This document shows positions 1 through 7,615 of a stretch of 34,687 nucleotides of DNA, one piece after another. Source of the DNA: an uncultured Collinsella sp. GTDB lineage: Bacteria; Actinomycetota; Coriobacteriia; Coriobacteriales; Coriobacteriaceae. The stretch's first letter is position 1, and the number at the start of each line of letters is the position of its first letter. The DNA is taken from the NCBI GenBank assembly GCA_900556875.1, contig USQQ01000018.1, positions 1 to 34,687 of the forward strand, read 5' to 3'. The translations under genes were made by a program, and so were the position numbers. The notes under the pieces were generated by a model. It was not told the origin of the DNA. It saw only the letters and a list, made by a program, of their open reading frames with translations, and ran no database searches.

Positions 1-167
1 GTGCGGGAACGGCCTATTTGCTCAATATGTTCGGCTGAGATCGGAAATCAACCCCGCCGTCAGGCCCACCCCATCGCCCAAAAACGAGAGCGGCATAGAC
101 CTTTTGGTCATGCCACCCTCTTTGAATGACAAGCTGTCGCTCTGGCCGCCGCGCAGCGTCGACTAAG
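1..167. other. unresolved edge region, possible 3' end of a gene
   Basis: Frame 2 of the + strand is open from the window edge to a TAA at 164-166, two bases before the convergent uppP stop, and could be the C-terminus of a gene entering from the left. Frame 1 is also open to 123. On the - strand a 29-codon frame starts at an ATG preceded by a GAGGGTGG sequence. With three competing readings and no recognisable domain I do not call a product. Confidence 0.3.
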
Positions 168-1148
168 TTAAAGGCCGAGCATCGGCTCCAGAACGAAGAA
201 GTATGCGAGCACTACGATGCCCAGGATGATGCGGTAAACACCGAAGCACTTAAAGTCGTGACGGCGGACGAAGCCCATGAGCCACTTGATGGCGATGAGC
301 GAAACCACAAAGGCAACAACGCAGCCCACGCCCAAGATAGCGATCTCGTTGGTGCCGAACGTGCCGCCCTTGATGAAGTACTTGACCAGCTTGAGCGCAC
401 TCGCGCCAAACATGACAGGGATGGCCAGGAAGAACGTGAACTTAGACGCCACCGAGCGCGTGCAGCCCAAAAGCAGGCCGCCGATGATGGTAGAACCGGA
501 GCGAGACGTACCAGGCACCAGCGAAAGCACCTGGAAGCAGCCGATACCCAGCGCAGTCTTCCAGCTGAGGTCCTCGAGCGTGGCGATGGAACCAAAGTCC
601 AGATTCTCGTCATCGTCCTCATCCTCAGCGGTAGCCGTGGCGGGCGCCGCAAAGTGCGCACCGGCGGGACGTCCACCCGACACCACAGCACGCGAACCAA
701 ACGAACCGGCAACGGCCATTTCCTCGCGCTTGCTCGCGCGCCAGTTCTCGATCACGATAAACAGCACGCCGTACACAATGAGCGCCAGCGCCACGACGGG
801 AGCATTGTAGAAATGCTCCTCCATCCAGTCGTTGAGCGGCAGGCCGATCGCCGCCGCAGGAATGCAGCCAAGCACAATCTTGCCCCACAGCACCCAGGTG
901 TCGCGACGGCCTTCCTTGCCCTTGCTGGGCGAGAACGGATTGAGCTCATGGAAGAACAGCACGCAGACGGCCAGAATGGCGCCGAGCTGAATCACGACCA
1001 GGAACATATTCCAGAACGTCTCGCTCACGTTCATCTTGACGAACTCGTCCACCAAGATCATGTGACCCGTCGACGAAACGGGCAGCCATTCGGTGATGCC
1101 CTCGACCAGGCCCATGAAGGCAGATTTTAGAAGCTCGATAATATCCAA
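168..1148 (-). CDS. uppP: undecaprenyl-diphosphate phosphatase UppP (BacA)
   Basis: Integral membrane enzyme that dephosphorylates undecaprenyl diphosphate to recycle the lipid carrier of peptidoglycan synthesis; extra copies give bacitracin resistance in other bacteria. Both family signatures are present: the EGITEWLPVSSTGH segment near the N-terminus (E-x3-E active-site motif) and PGTSRSGST in the second half, with several hydrophobic helices. I chose a TTG start at 1148 because a GAGGGGG ribosome site sits just upstream and the protein then begins LDIIELLKSAFMG as in the family. An ATG at 1217 would add 23 residues of non-family sequence. At 326 residues it is longer than the usual 265-280. 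The excess is a Gly/Ala-rich then strongly acidic loop (EDEDDDE) between the two signature halves. It is convergent with whatever lies left of it and divergent from the usp gene. Confidence 0.95.
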   Translation of the reverse strand: MDIIELLKSAFMGLVEGITEWLPVSSTGHMILVDEFVKMNVSETFWNMFLVVIQLGAILAVCVLFFHELNPFSPSKGKEGRRDTWVLWGKIVLGCIPAAAIGLPLNDWMEEHFYNAPVVALALIVYGVLFIVIENWRASKREEMAVAGSFGSRAVVSGGRPAGAHFAAPATATAEDEDDDENLDFGSIATLEDLSWKTALGIGCFQVLSLVPGTSRSGSTIIGGLLLGCTRSVASKFTFFLAIPVMFGASALKLVKYFIKGGTFGTNEIAILGVGCVVAFVVSLIAIKWLMGFVRRHDFKCFGVYRIILGIVVLAYFFVLEPMLGL

Positions 1149-1397
1149 AGGGACCCCCTCGTTAGACACCCGCCGGTAGATGTTCTGCGGACGATGCGGG
1201 CGATGTCCCATTATCAACCGTTGGCGGTGCGACCGCGCCTACCCTTACCAAAAAACTCGCCCGTTCACAGAATTGCGAGCAGTTAAACCGAAATCCTTGG
1301 GTATAACTGCAACAAGATAAAGTGTCCGGCGGTCAACGCACCCGCGCCCGCCCGACGCACGAGCCCCGCGCCCGTGCGATAGACCAAGGAGGAAACC

Positions 1398-1835
1398 ATG
1401 AACGAGGGCTACACCAAGGTATTTGTTTCACTCGACGGTACTGAGCAGCAGGATTTTGTGCTCGCACGCGCCATCAAAGTCGCCGCGAACAACGGCGCTA
1501 AGCTGATCATCGGCCATGTCATCGATTCCACGGCACTCGAGAGCGCCGGTTCCTATCCGGTCGATCTGGTCAACGGCCTAGAGGAGGCATTTAAGAACTC
1601 CATCGCCAAGCAGCTCGAAGAGGCCAAGGCCAATCCCGATATTCCCGAGGTCGAGGTCATGATACGCGCCGGTCGTATTCGCGAGACGCTCAAAGACGAG
1701 ATGCTCGACGTGGTCAAGCCCGACCTGGTGCTCTGCGGCGCTCGCGGCCTGTCCTCGATCAAGTATGCGCTTCTGGGTTCGATTTCGACGTTCCTGCTGC
1801 GCAATACCGACTGCGACATTTTGGTCGTAAAGTAG
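1398..1835 (+). CDS. universal stress protein, UspA family
   Basis: Single-domain cytoplasmic Usp of 145 residues, the normal size. It starts with the YTKVFVSLDGTEQ strand and ends with the nucleotide-binding signature GARGLSSIKYALLGS (G-x2-G, about nine residues, G-S), which places it in the ATP-binding Usp group, then a terminal ILVVK strand. The ATG has a strong AAGGAGG site 5 nt upstream. A possible -10 (TATAAC, 1302-1307) lies about 90 bp upstream, without a clear -35. The gene stands alone: uppP diverges upstream and a kinase gene converges downstream. The exact ligand and stress are not readable from the sequence. Confidence 0.93.
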   Translation: MNEGYTKVFVSLDGTEQQDFVLARAIKVAANNGAKLIIGHVIDSTALESAGSYPVDLVNGLEEAFKNSIAKQLEEAKANPDIPEVEVMIRAGRIRETLKDEMLDVVKPDLVLCGARGLSSIKYALLGSISTFLLRNTDCDILVVK

Positions 1836-1848
1836 CGTTGCTCCCACC

Positions 1849-1941
1849 GGCCGCGGGGCCTGCGGGGTTTCCACGGGCACGTCCTCGCCGCGTTGCGGCT
1901 GCGGGATGTGCCCTTAGGAAACCCCTCCCGGCCTCGCGGCC
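1849..1941. repeat. large imperfect inverted repeat after usp
   Basis: The outer arms are GGCCGCGGGGCC (1849-1860) and GGCCTCGCGGCC (1930-1941). Inner arms GGGGTTTCC and GGAAACCCC plus GGGCAC and GTGCCC continue the pairing, and a small GCCGC-GTT-GCGGC hairpin sits near the centre. The whole 93 bp can fold as one branched cruciform. It starts 14 nt after the usp stop. It could be a REP-like unit or part of the transcript end; I cannot decide. Confidence 0.55.
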
Positions 1942-1981
1942 TTCGCAGCCTTACTTCAGCGAGTTGGCTGATAAAAGATGG

Positions 1982-2015
1982 CGTGCCGCCCCGTTTGGGG
2001 CGGCACGTTTTGTTT
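1982..2015 (+). terminator. Rho-independent terminator, usp side
   Basis: Perfect 11-bp stem CGTGCCGCCCC / GGGGCGGCACG with a GTTT loop, followed by TTTTGTTT. It lies about 147 nt after the usp stop and is the best candidate end of that transcript. A T-rich stretch a few bases beyond the stem on the other strand means it may also stop the convergent kinase transcript. Confidence 0.8.
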
Positions 2016-2058
2016 GGGCTGCACGTTTTTGTTTTGGGAGATCCATTTGAGCCTCATA

Positions 2059-2123
2059 GTTATGTTCACGTTCGGGAACATAACGCCAGTTGCCTTAGCT
2101 AAGTTCACGTTCGGGAACATAGC
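2059..2123. repeat. twin dyads with identical spacer
   Basis: Dyad 1 (2059-2084) has perfect 9-bp arms GTTATGTTC / GAACATAAC around ACGTTCGG. Dyad 2 (2098-2123) has arms GCTAAGTTC / GAACATAGC with one mismatch and exactly the same 8-nt spacer. Their centres are 39 bp apart. Both fall between the convergent usp and kinase genes, so neither is at an obvious promoter. They could be protein-binding sites, twin RNA hairpins, or a duplicated repeat unit. Confidence 0.6.
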
Positions 2124-2147
2124 CGTCCGCAGCGCAAGACGGCCCGG

Positions 2148-3191
2148 CTACTCAAAGTATTGGAACTTGTTCGTCGAGAAGGCGAACGTTACGACAAAGC
2201 CTTCGCCGGAGTCGGATGCCGCGGTGACGTCGATGCCCATCTTGGAGCACAGGCGCGTCACCAGGTAGAGTCCGATGCCCGTTGCGCGCTTGGTGGCGCG
2301 GCCGTTGTCGCCGGTAAAGCCCTTCTCGAACACGCGCGGCAGGTCTGCCGCACACACGCCGCAGCCGTTATCGGCAACGGTGAGCTCGATGCGTTCGCTC
2401 GCCAGGCCCTCGTCCAACAACGCGCCCGAAAACACGATCTTCGCGCCGTCCTCGCGCGCATATTTAATGCTGTTCTGAATGAGCTGGCCCAAGATAAATT
2501 CGAGCCATTTTTCGTCGGTAAAGACCTCGAAGTCAAGGTTCTCGCACACCGGAGCCACATGCGCCGCAATGAGCTCGCGCGCGTTGGCCTTAATCGCACC
2601 CGTCACCAAGGTCTTAAGATCCCAGCGGCGAATCAGGTAATCGCGCTCCACGACTTCCGAGCGCGCATAGTACAGCGCCTGATCGATATAGCGCTCCACG
2701 CGGGCCAGCTCGCGACCCAGGTCATCCACGCGCGAGAGGTCACCTTCGCTGCCGTCCAGGTTTTCCAAAATCAGATGAGCTGCCGCCAGGGGCAGCTTGG
2801 CCTCGTGGACCCAGCTCTCGATATAGTCGCGATAGTCATCGGTCTGACGTCGGCCTTCGGCAACCTCGTCGCAGGCAGCCTTGCCCACCCGGCGCAGGAC
2901 CTCGTACTCGAGCTCGCCCTCGGCATAGGTTGGGCATTGCACCATCTCCTGTACCCACGCGGGACTTTCCAGCTCCTCGGCTGCACGCTCCAACTGGTGC
3001 AGAAAACGACGACGGCGCGCATATTCGATCACGATACCCAGCATGCCAAAGATAAAGGACACACCGACCGCCACGACCACGATAGATGCCGGGGCCCCGG
3101 CAACCATCAGCACAAAGCAGCTCAGCAGCACGCCGCACGTCCACACGGCGACGGGCAACAGCGCATCTTTAAAGAACTTGCCAAACGACAT
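2148..3191 (-). CDS. sensor histidine kinase, short intramembrane-sensing (BceS-like) type
   Basis: Membrane histidine kinase of 347 residues partnered with the response regulator directly upstream. Two hydrophobic helices at about 12-30 and 36-56 are separated by only a few residues, so there is almost no external sensor domain. This is the layout of BceS/GraS-type kinases, which detect cell-envelope antibiotics. The phospho-acceptor motif is YIESWVHEAKLP with His129. The ATPase domain shows QLIQNSIKY (N box), DNGCGV (G1) and GIGLYLV (G2). The ATG at 3191 is preferred over a GTG at 3200 because an AGGTG site precedes it; the start nearly abuts the regulator stop, so the two are co-transcribed. 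BceS-type systems normally adjoin a BceAB-type ABC transporter; none is seen here. Confidence 0.9.
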   Translation of the reverse strand: MSFGKFFKDALLPVAVWTCGVLLSCFVLMVAGAPASIVVVAVGVSFIFGMLGIVIEYARRRRFLHQLERAAEELESPAWVQEMVQCPTYAEGELEYEVLRRVGKAACDEVAEGRRQTDDYRDYIESWVHEAKLPLAAAHLILENLDGSEGDLSRVDDLGRELARVERYIDQALYYARSEVVERDYLIRRWDLKTLVTGAIKANARELIAAHVAPVCENLDFEVFTDEKWLEFILGQLIQNSIKYAREDGAKIVFSGALLDEGLASERIELTVADNGCGVCAADLPRVFEKGFTGDNGRATKRATGIGLYLVTRLCSKMGIDVTAASDSGEGFVVTFAFSTNKFQYFE

Positions 3192-3200
3192 AGCTGGCAC

Positions 3201-3872
3201 CTAGACCGAATAGCCCTGGCCGCGATGCGTGGTCAGATACCCCTTGACGCCGATCTTGTCGAGCGTGGTGCGCAGGCGGTTGATGTTGACGGTGAGCGTG
3301 TTGTCGTCCACGAAGGCATCGGAGTCCCACAGGTCCTGCATGATGGCCGAGCGCGAGACAATCTTGCCCGCGCGGCTCAGGAGCAAAGAGAGGATGCGCA
3401 GCTCGTTTTTGGTGAGCTCGGTGCTGTCGCCGGTTGCCGCGTTGGTGACCGCGGAGCGGGCGAGGTCGAGCTCCAATCCCTTGTGGACGAGCGTGCTGCG
3501 CTCGCCTGCCGCCGCGGTGCGACGCAGCAGTGCGTTGATGCGCGCCACGAGCACGCGCGCGCTATAGGGCTTGGGAACAAAGTCGTCCGCGCCGAGCGTC
3601 ATGGACATGACCTCGTCGATCTCGGTCGTGCGCGACGTGAGGACGATGATGGGGACCTCGGATTCGCGACGAACCTCGTGGCAGATGTGCTGACCGTCTT
3701 TGACGGGAAGCGTCAGGTCGAGCAGCACCAGGTCGGGCGCGGCAGCGAGAATATCGCGCGAGACGTGCTCGAACGACTCACAGGCCTCGACCTCAAAACC
3801 GGCACGGGCAAGGATGTCGGCAAGCTCGCGACGAATGGGCTCGTCGTCCTCAACGATATAGATCAGCGCCAT
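3201..3872 (-). CDS. response regulator, OmpR family
   Basis: DNA-binding response regulator of 223 residues. The receiver domain (about 1-115) has the acidic pair in YIVEDDEP, the phospho-acceptor Asp52 in LLDLTLP, a Thr/Ser switch residue in VLTSR and Lys101 in VPKPYS. The C-terminal winged helix (about 125-223) carries ELTKNELRILSLLL and ends in LTTHRGQGYSV, as in OmpR/BceR regulators. The start is set by an AGGAGGGGAG site about 8 nt upstream. It is the first gene of a two-gene operon with the kinase. Its targets are not visible; the nearest envelope gene, uppP, lies 2 kb away beyond an opposing gene. Confidence 0.94.
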   Translation of the reverse strand: MALIYIVEDDEPIRRELADILARAGFEVEACESFEHVSRDILAAAPDLVLLDLTLPVKDGQHICHEVRRESEVPIIVLTSRTTEIDEVMSMTLGADDFVPKPYSARVLVARINALLRRTAAAGERSTLVHKGLELDLARSAVTNAATGDSTELTKNELRILSLLLSRAGKIVSRSAIMQDLWDSDAFVDDNTLTVNINRLRTTLDKIGVKGYLTTHRGQGYSV

Positions 3873-4006
3873 GGATTCCGCTCCCCTCCTGGTTGTCTTA
3901 TCCCATTATGACCGCGAAGCCGCAGGTACGCGCCCCACGCGGCACCAAGGTGACAGAACTGTTCGCGAACGAAAGCGTTCGAATCGCCCCTCGCTCGCAG
4001 CGGGCG

Positions 4007-4051
4007 CGGGGATCAAATGATTAAATAATCCCCGTCCCAGAAAAATCATTT
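4007..4051. repeat. overlapping palindromes after the 4050-4781 gene
   Basis: CGGGGAT (4007-4013) pairs with ATCCCCG (4028-4034), and AAATGATT (4015-4022) pairs with AATCATTT (4044-4051). The two pairings interlock, so only one can form at a time. The right end overlaps the stop codon of the - strand gene. There is no clear T-run on either strand, so I list it as a structure rather than a terminator. Confidence 0.4.
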
Positions 4052-4781
4052 AGCGGCGGGCGCGAAGCTTTTCGTAGCCGTCGGCAAAGAAGGCAACCGT
4101 CTCGGCATCGGACTCGGCGACGTCAGCGTCGGCGGCAGGCACCACGCCGTGCTCGTCGCTCACCAGGAACAGCGCGCCCTTGAGCTGTGCGGGAATGTCC
4201 ACGCGCGTGACCGGGATGCGCTTGGTCTGGGCCAGCTGCTCGATGAGCGTCGCCGTGCCGCACAGACACTCGTCCGCCGGCGCCACAAAGGCGAGCTCGC
4301 CGTTGTTGACGGCGGCGAGCAGCTCGGGCGCCACGCCGGTCACGTCGGCTTCGGAGCGGGCCTCGGCGGAGCGGGCACGCAGCGCCTTGGCCGACGTATC
4401 GGCGAGCGGCTCGTACTCCCCCACTGTCATGGCGGCGTTGCCGTTGATGTCGATCACCAGCATGAGCACACCGTCGTGTGCGGTGTAATCGCCCTCGGCT
4501 AGTGACCACTCAACGTGCTGCTTGGCCCAGCTGAGCATGTTATGGGTAAGCGGCTCGCCCTGCACCAAGCGCTCGGACAGTGCGCGAATGTGGCGGTTGA
4601 GCATGGGCACCTTTTTATTGGACATGCGCCAACGGCAGACAAGCGCGGGCTTGTCGAGCGTGAACTTCTCGACCGCCTCCTGATTGGCGCAAAAGTCCTC
4701 GTACGCACGCTGATCCTCGGCATTGCCAAACAGCTCGGCATCATCAATCTGGGGCATGGTCATACCTTTCGTGTTAGTCAT
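4050..4781 (-). CDS. hypothetical protein
   Basis: I do not recognise this 243-residue protein. It has no signal peptide or membrane helix and is acidic. Visible features are an N-terminal helical stretch (NAEDQRAYEDFCANQEAVEKF), the segment VCRWRMSNKKVPMLNRHIRA, a central MLVIDINGNAAMTVGEYEP strand pair and a late GALFLVSDEHGVV strand. Two starts are plausible. The ATG at 4781 has AGAGG 5 nt upstream. The ATG at 4757 (MPQIDDAELF) has AAAGG 7 nt upstream, and a TATAAG -10-like hexamer at 4790-4795 would place the transcript start near 4783, favouring the shorter form. A terminator immediately upstream separates it from purH, so it is probably transcribed alone. Confidence 0.75.
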   Translation of the reverse strand: MTNTKGMTMPQIDDAELFGNAEDQRAYEDFCANQEAVEKFTLDKPALVCRWRMSNKKVPMLNRHIRALSERLVQGEPLTHNMLSWAKQHVEWSLAEGDYTAHDGVLMLVIDINGNAAMTVGEYEPLADTSAKALRARSAEARSEADVTGVAPELLAAVNNGELAFVAPADECLCGTATLIEQLAQTKRIPVTRVDIPAQLKGALFLVSDEHGVVPAADADVAESDAETVAFFADGYEKLRARR

Positions 4782-4797
4782 TCCGTCCTCTTATACC

Positions 4798-4833
4798 AAA
4801 AAGACGGCCCTCCAAACGGAGCGACCGTCTTTT
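4798..4833 (-). terminator. Rho-independent terminator downstream of purH
   Basis: AAGACGG (4801-4807) pairs with CCGTCTT (4826-4832), extended by A/T pairs, with an inner CTCC/GGAG pairing. On the - strand the stem is followed by TTTTTGG. It lies about 200 nt after the purH stop and just before the next gene, insulating the two. Flanking A and T tracts mean it may work in both directions. Confidence 0.75.
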
Positions 4834-5031
4834 GCAGAGATTATTTTAGAAGCGAGGCGGTCCAAGGGACGAGATAACATCCCATCCTCCCCAGTCAACC
4901 TAACAGGTCGGCGAGGGTTGCCCAGGTGCCGCAGATTGCCGTGAAAGAGGAGCGACGCGTACTTGGGTACGCGAGCGACGAATGAGCGGCAAGGTGCGGT
5001 GGTTGGGCAAGCCGCAGCGCCACCTCCCTAC

Positions 5032-6639
5032 TTAATGGCGGAAGTGGCGGGCACCCGTGAAAACCATCGCAATATTGTGCTCGTTGCAGGCCTGGATGCT
5101 CTCGTCATCGCGCTTGGAGCCGCCGGGCTGGATGATGCAGGTCACGCCGTGTGCGGCAAGCACGTCGACGTTGTCGCGGAACGGGAAGAACGCGTCACTT
5201 GCGCAGGCAAAGCCGCCCTTCTCCACGCCTTCGCGCTCGCAAAAGTCCTCGGCGCGTTCGCAGGCGAGCAGTGCGGAGTCAACGCGGTTGGGCTGACCCG
5301 GGCCCATGCCAATGCCGGCCTTGCCCTTGGAGACCAGGATGGCGTTGGACTTAACGCCCTTGCAGACCTTCCAGGCAAACTCGAGCTCGGCCATCTCAGC
5401 GTCGGTGGGCTTGCGGTCGGTCGGGAACGTAAAGGTCGCGGGATCCTCGGTCACGTGGTCGACCTCCTGCACCAGCATGCCGCCGTCGATGGAGCGCAGC
5501 TCCACCTGGGCACCGTGGTCCACGCCGCCGGTAGCCAGCACGCGCAGGTTGGGGCGCTTGGCCATGCGCTCGAGCGCCTCATCGGTGTAGCTCGGGGCGA
5601 TGATGACCTCGACGAACTGCTTGTTCTGGTCGGCGAAGTGCTCAACCAGCTCAAAGGGAACCTCGCGGTTGCAGGCGATGATGCCGCCGAAGGCGCTCTT
5701 GGGATCGCAGGCGAAAGCGCGGTCGTAGGCGGCCGTGATGTCCTCGGCAACGGCGGAACCGCAGGGGTTCTGATGCTTGAGGATCACGCAGGCCGGCTCG
5801 TCGAACTCGCGGACCAAGTTCCAAGCGGCGTCGGCATCCAGATAGTTGTTGTAGCTGAGCGGCTTGCCCTGGATCTGCTCGGAGCCCACGAGCGGGAACT
5901 GCGAGCTCGCGGTGTTCTCGCAGCCCTCGGCAAAACGATAGACCGTGGCCTTCTGCTGTGGGTTCTCGCCATAGCGCAGGTCGTCGACCTTTTCCAGCGA
6001 AATCTCGAGCTTGGCAGAGGTGTCCGCCACGTCGCTTGCCTGGGCGGCAAGCCAACGGGAGATAGCCGTATCGTAGGCGGCGGTAGTCTGGTAGACCTTC
6101 ACCTGCAGGCGACGACGGGTGGCAAGCGTGGTGCAGCCGCCGGTCTCGCGCATCTCGGCAAGGACAGCGTCGTAGTCGGCCGGGTCAGAGATGACGGTAA
6201 CGCTCGCAGCGTTCTTAGCGGCGGAGCGCAGCATGGAGGGACCGCCAATGTCGATGTGCTCGATGGCATCCGCAAAGGTGACCTCGGGGTTGGCGACGGT
6301 CTTCTCGAACTCGTACAGGTTGACGACGACCAAGTCGATCAGCTTAATGCCGTGCTGAGCGGCCTCCTGCATGTGCTGCTCGGAATCGCGGCGGGCCAGC
6401 AGCGCGCCGTGAACCTTGGGGTGCAGGGTCTTAACGCGGCCGTCCATCATCTCGGGATAGCCCGTGAACTCCTCGATGGGGGTTACGGGAACGCCCGCGT
6501 CCTCGATGGCACGAGCCGTGCCGCCCGTAGAGATGATCTCGACGCCAAAGTCATCGACCAGCGTCCGTGCGAAATCGACGACACCCGTTTTATCGGTAAC
6601 CGAGATCAACGCGCGTGCGATCTTCACATCAGATCCCAT
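5032..6639 (-). CDS. purH: bifunctional AICAR formyltransferase / IMP cyclohydrolase PurH
   Basis: Catalyses the last two steps of de novo purine synthesis: formylation of AICAR with 10-formyl-THF, then ring closure to IMP. The 535-residue length is normal. The N-terminal MGS-like cyclohydrolase domain (about 1-200) has ALISVTDKTG, IISTGGTARAIEDAG, GRVKTLHPKVHGALL and IDIGGPSMLRSAAKN. The transformylase domain has DLRYGENPQQKA, QGKPLSYNNYLDADAAW, CVILKHQNPCG, SAFGGIIACN and the C-terminal MVFTGARHFRH. An AGGAGG site lies 5 nt before the ATG. It is a single-gene unit, with a terminator downstream and a dyad upstream (6714-6735) as a possible operator. A 573-codon antisense frame across it is an artefact. 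Confidence 0.98.
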   Translation of the reverse strand: MGSDVKIARALISVTDKTGVVDFARTLVDDFGVEIISTGGTARAIEDAGVPVTPIEEFTGYPEMMDGRVKTLHPKVHGALLARRDSEQHMQEAAQHGIKLIDLVVVNLYEFEKTVANPEVTFADAIEHIDIGGPSMLRSAAKNAASVTVISDPADYDAVLAEMRETGGCTTLATRRRLQVKVYQTTAAYDTAISRWLAAQASDVADTSAKLEISLEKVDDLRYGENPQQKATVYRFAEGCENTASSQFPLVGSEQIQGKPLSYNNYLDADAAWNLVREFDEPACVILKHQNPCGSAVAEDITAAYDRAFACDPKSAFGGIIACNREVPFELVEHFADQNKQFVEVIIAPSYTDEALERMAKRPNLRVLATGGVDHGAQVELRSIDGGMLVQEVDHVTEDPATFTFPTDRKPTDAEMAELEFAWKVCKGVKSNAILVSKGKAGIGMGPGQPNRVDSALLACERAEDFCEREGVEKGGFACASDAFFPFRDNVDVLAAHGVTCIIQPGGSKRDDESIQACNEHNIAMVFTGARHFRH

Positions 6640-6713
6640 GCAGTCCTCCTGTCTGGTACGCCGCCGTGCTCTGTGAGTCGGTGATACGTCGATCTGCAGC
6701 GCTCGCGCAGCGG

Positions 6714-6735
6714 CATTGAAAATACTGATTCAATG
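6714..6735. promoter_or_regulatory. dyad upstream of purH, candidate operator
   Basis: Perfect 7-bp arms CATTGAA / TTCAATG separated by 8 bp, 75-96 bp upstream of the purH start and 170 bp upstream of the divergent GNAT gene. Position and symmetry fit a repressor site in the purH control region; the binding protein is unknown. Confidence 0.4.
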
Positions 6736-6904
6736 TAGCGCATCGAGCGCATCGATGCACCCCGCAACGGGCGCATGTGCAGAAAAAGTTTGCGCGCGGA
6801 GGGGATGGGCACGGTGAGTTCATGGAACACAGGGGCACCATAATTAGATGCCAATAGCGTGGTAGAACTGTGCTCGATATGCATCCGCAAAAGAAAGAGG
6901 CACC

Positions 6905-7546
6905 ATGGTCTCGCGGGTTCTCTACCGACCGTTTGATACCGAAGACTTCGACGCCATCGCGCTGATTCTGCAACAGCTTTGGCATAACAATTCGGATAAC
7001 GATGAGTACAACCGCCTTGAGGCCGCGTGCGACCTCGCCTATTGCCTTTCGTCATCGACGTTTTCGCAGGTTGCGGTGATTGACGGTCAGGCGCGTGGCA
7101 TTTCGCTCGCGCGTGCGGGACAGAGCTCCGGCGCCACCGTCAAGGAACATTGGATGGATACCGAACGCGCGCTGCTATCGCAGATGCGTGAACTGGAGCC
7201 TGATGCCTGCGCCGAGTATCTCTCGTTTGTGCGTGCAACCATCCGAACCAACAACCGCCTGCTCGAGAGCAGCCCGTTGCCGCACGACAACGAAGTCACG
7301 CTGCTCGCCGTCGATCCCGATGTCCATGGCCTGGGCGTTGGCTCGGTTTTGCTCGATGCCGCGGTCTCGTACCTGTCCTCGCGCGGGGCGACAAGGGCGC
7401 ACTTGTACACCGACTCTAACTGCTCGTGGAAGTTCTACGAGCTGCACGGCTTTAAGCGCACGGCCACGCACCGCGCCAACCGCGAAGAGCGTCGTCACGA
7501 CATGCCGCGCGAAAGCTTTCTCTACGAACTCGACCTAACAGCCTAG
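6905..7546 (+). CDS. GNAT-family N-acetyltransferase
   Basis: 213-residue acetyl-CoA-dependent transferase of unknown substrate. The GNAT core is in the second half: strand 4 VTLLAVDPDVHG leads into the acetyl-CoA pyrophosphate loop GLGVGSVLLD (motif A), then the helix AAVSYLSSRG, and motif B ends in SWKFYELHGFKRT, the usual region of the Tyr general acid. The N-terminal half has LYRPFDTEDFDAIALILQQLW, the usual first strand and helix, with an extended helical middle. AAAGAGG lies 4 nt before the ATG. It is transcribed away from purH as a single gene. Confidence 0.88.
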   Translation: MVSRVLYRPFDTEDFDAIALILQQLWHNNSDNDEYNRLEAACDLAYCLSSSTFSQVAVIDGQARGISLARAGQSSGATVKEHWMDTERALLSQMRELEPDACAEYLSFVRATIRTNNRLLESSPLPHDNEVTLLAVDPDVHGLGVGSVLLDAAVSYLSSRGATRAHLYTDSNCSWKFYELHGFKRTATHRANREERRHDMPRESFLYELDLTA

Positions 7547-7563
7547 CCCAGGCAGCCACACCT

Positions 7564-7590
7564 AGTCATTTAAGTCTGTCCCCAATGAGT
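7564..7590 (+). repeat. dispersed palindromic repeat, copy 1
   Basis: 27-nt unit beginning AGTCATTTAAG and ending GTCCCCAATGAGT, with AGTCATT / AATGA(C/G)T arms. A second copy at 10028-10054 on the other strand matches at 22 of 27 positions. It lies 18 nt after the GNAT stop. Confidence 0.6.
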
Positions 7591-7615
7591 GGCCTAGGGG
7601 GTTTGTAGATAGCCC

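Noticed and set aside
2160..3911. 583-codon + strand frame opposite the kinase and regulator
   Set aside because: Both antisense genes have all catalytic motifs; this frame has none.
4963..6684. 573-codon + strand frame opposite purH
   Set aside because: Exactly antisense to the intact purH gene; product is low-complexity with no domain. GC-rich third positions keep the opposite strand open.
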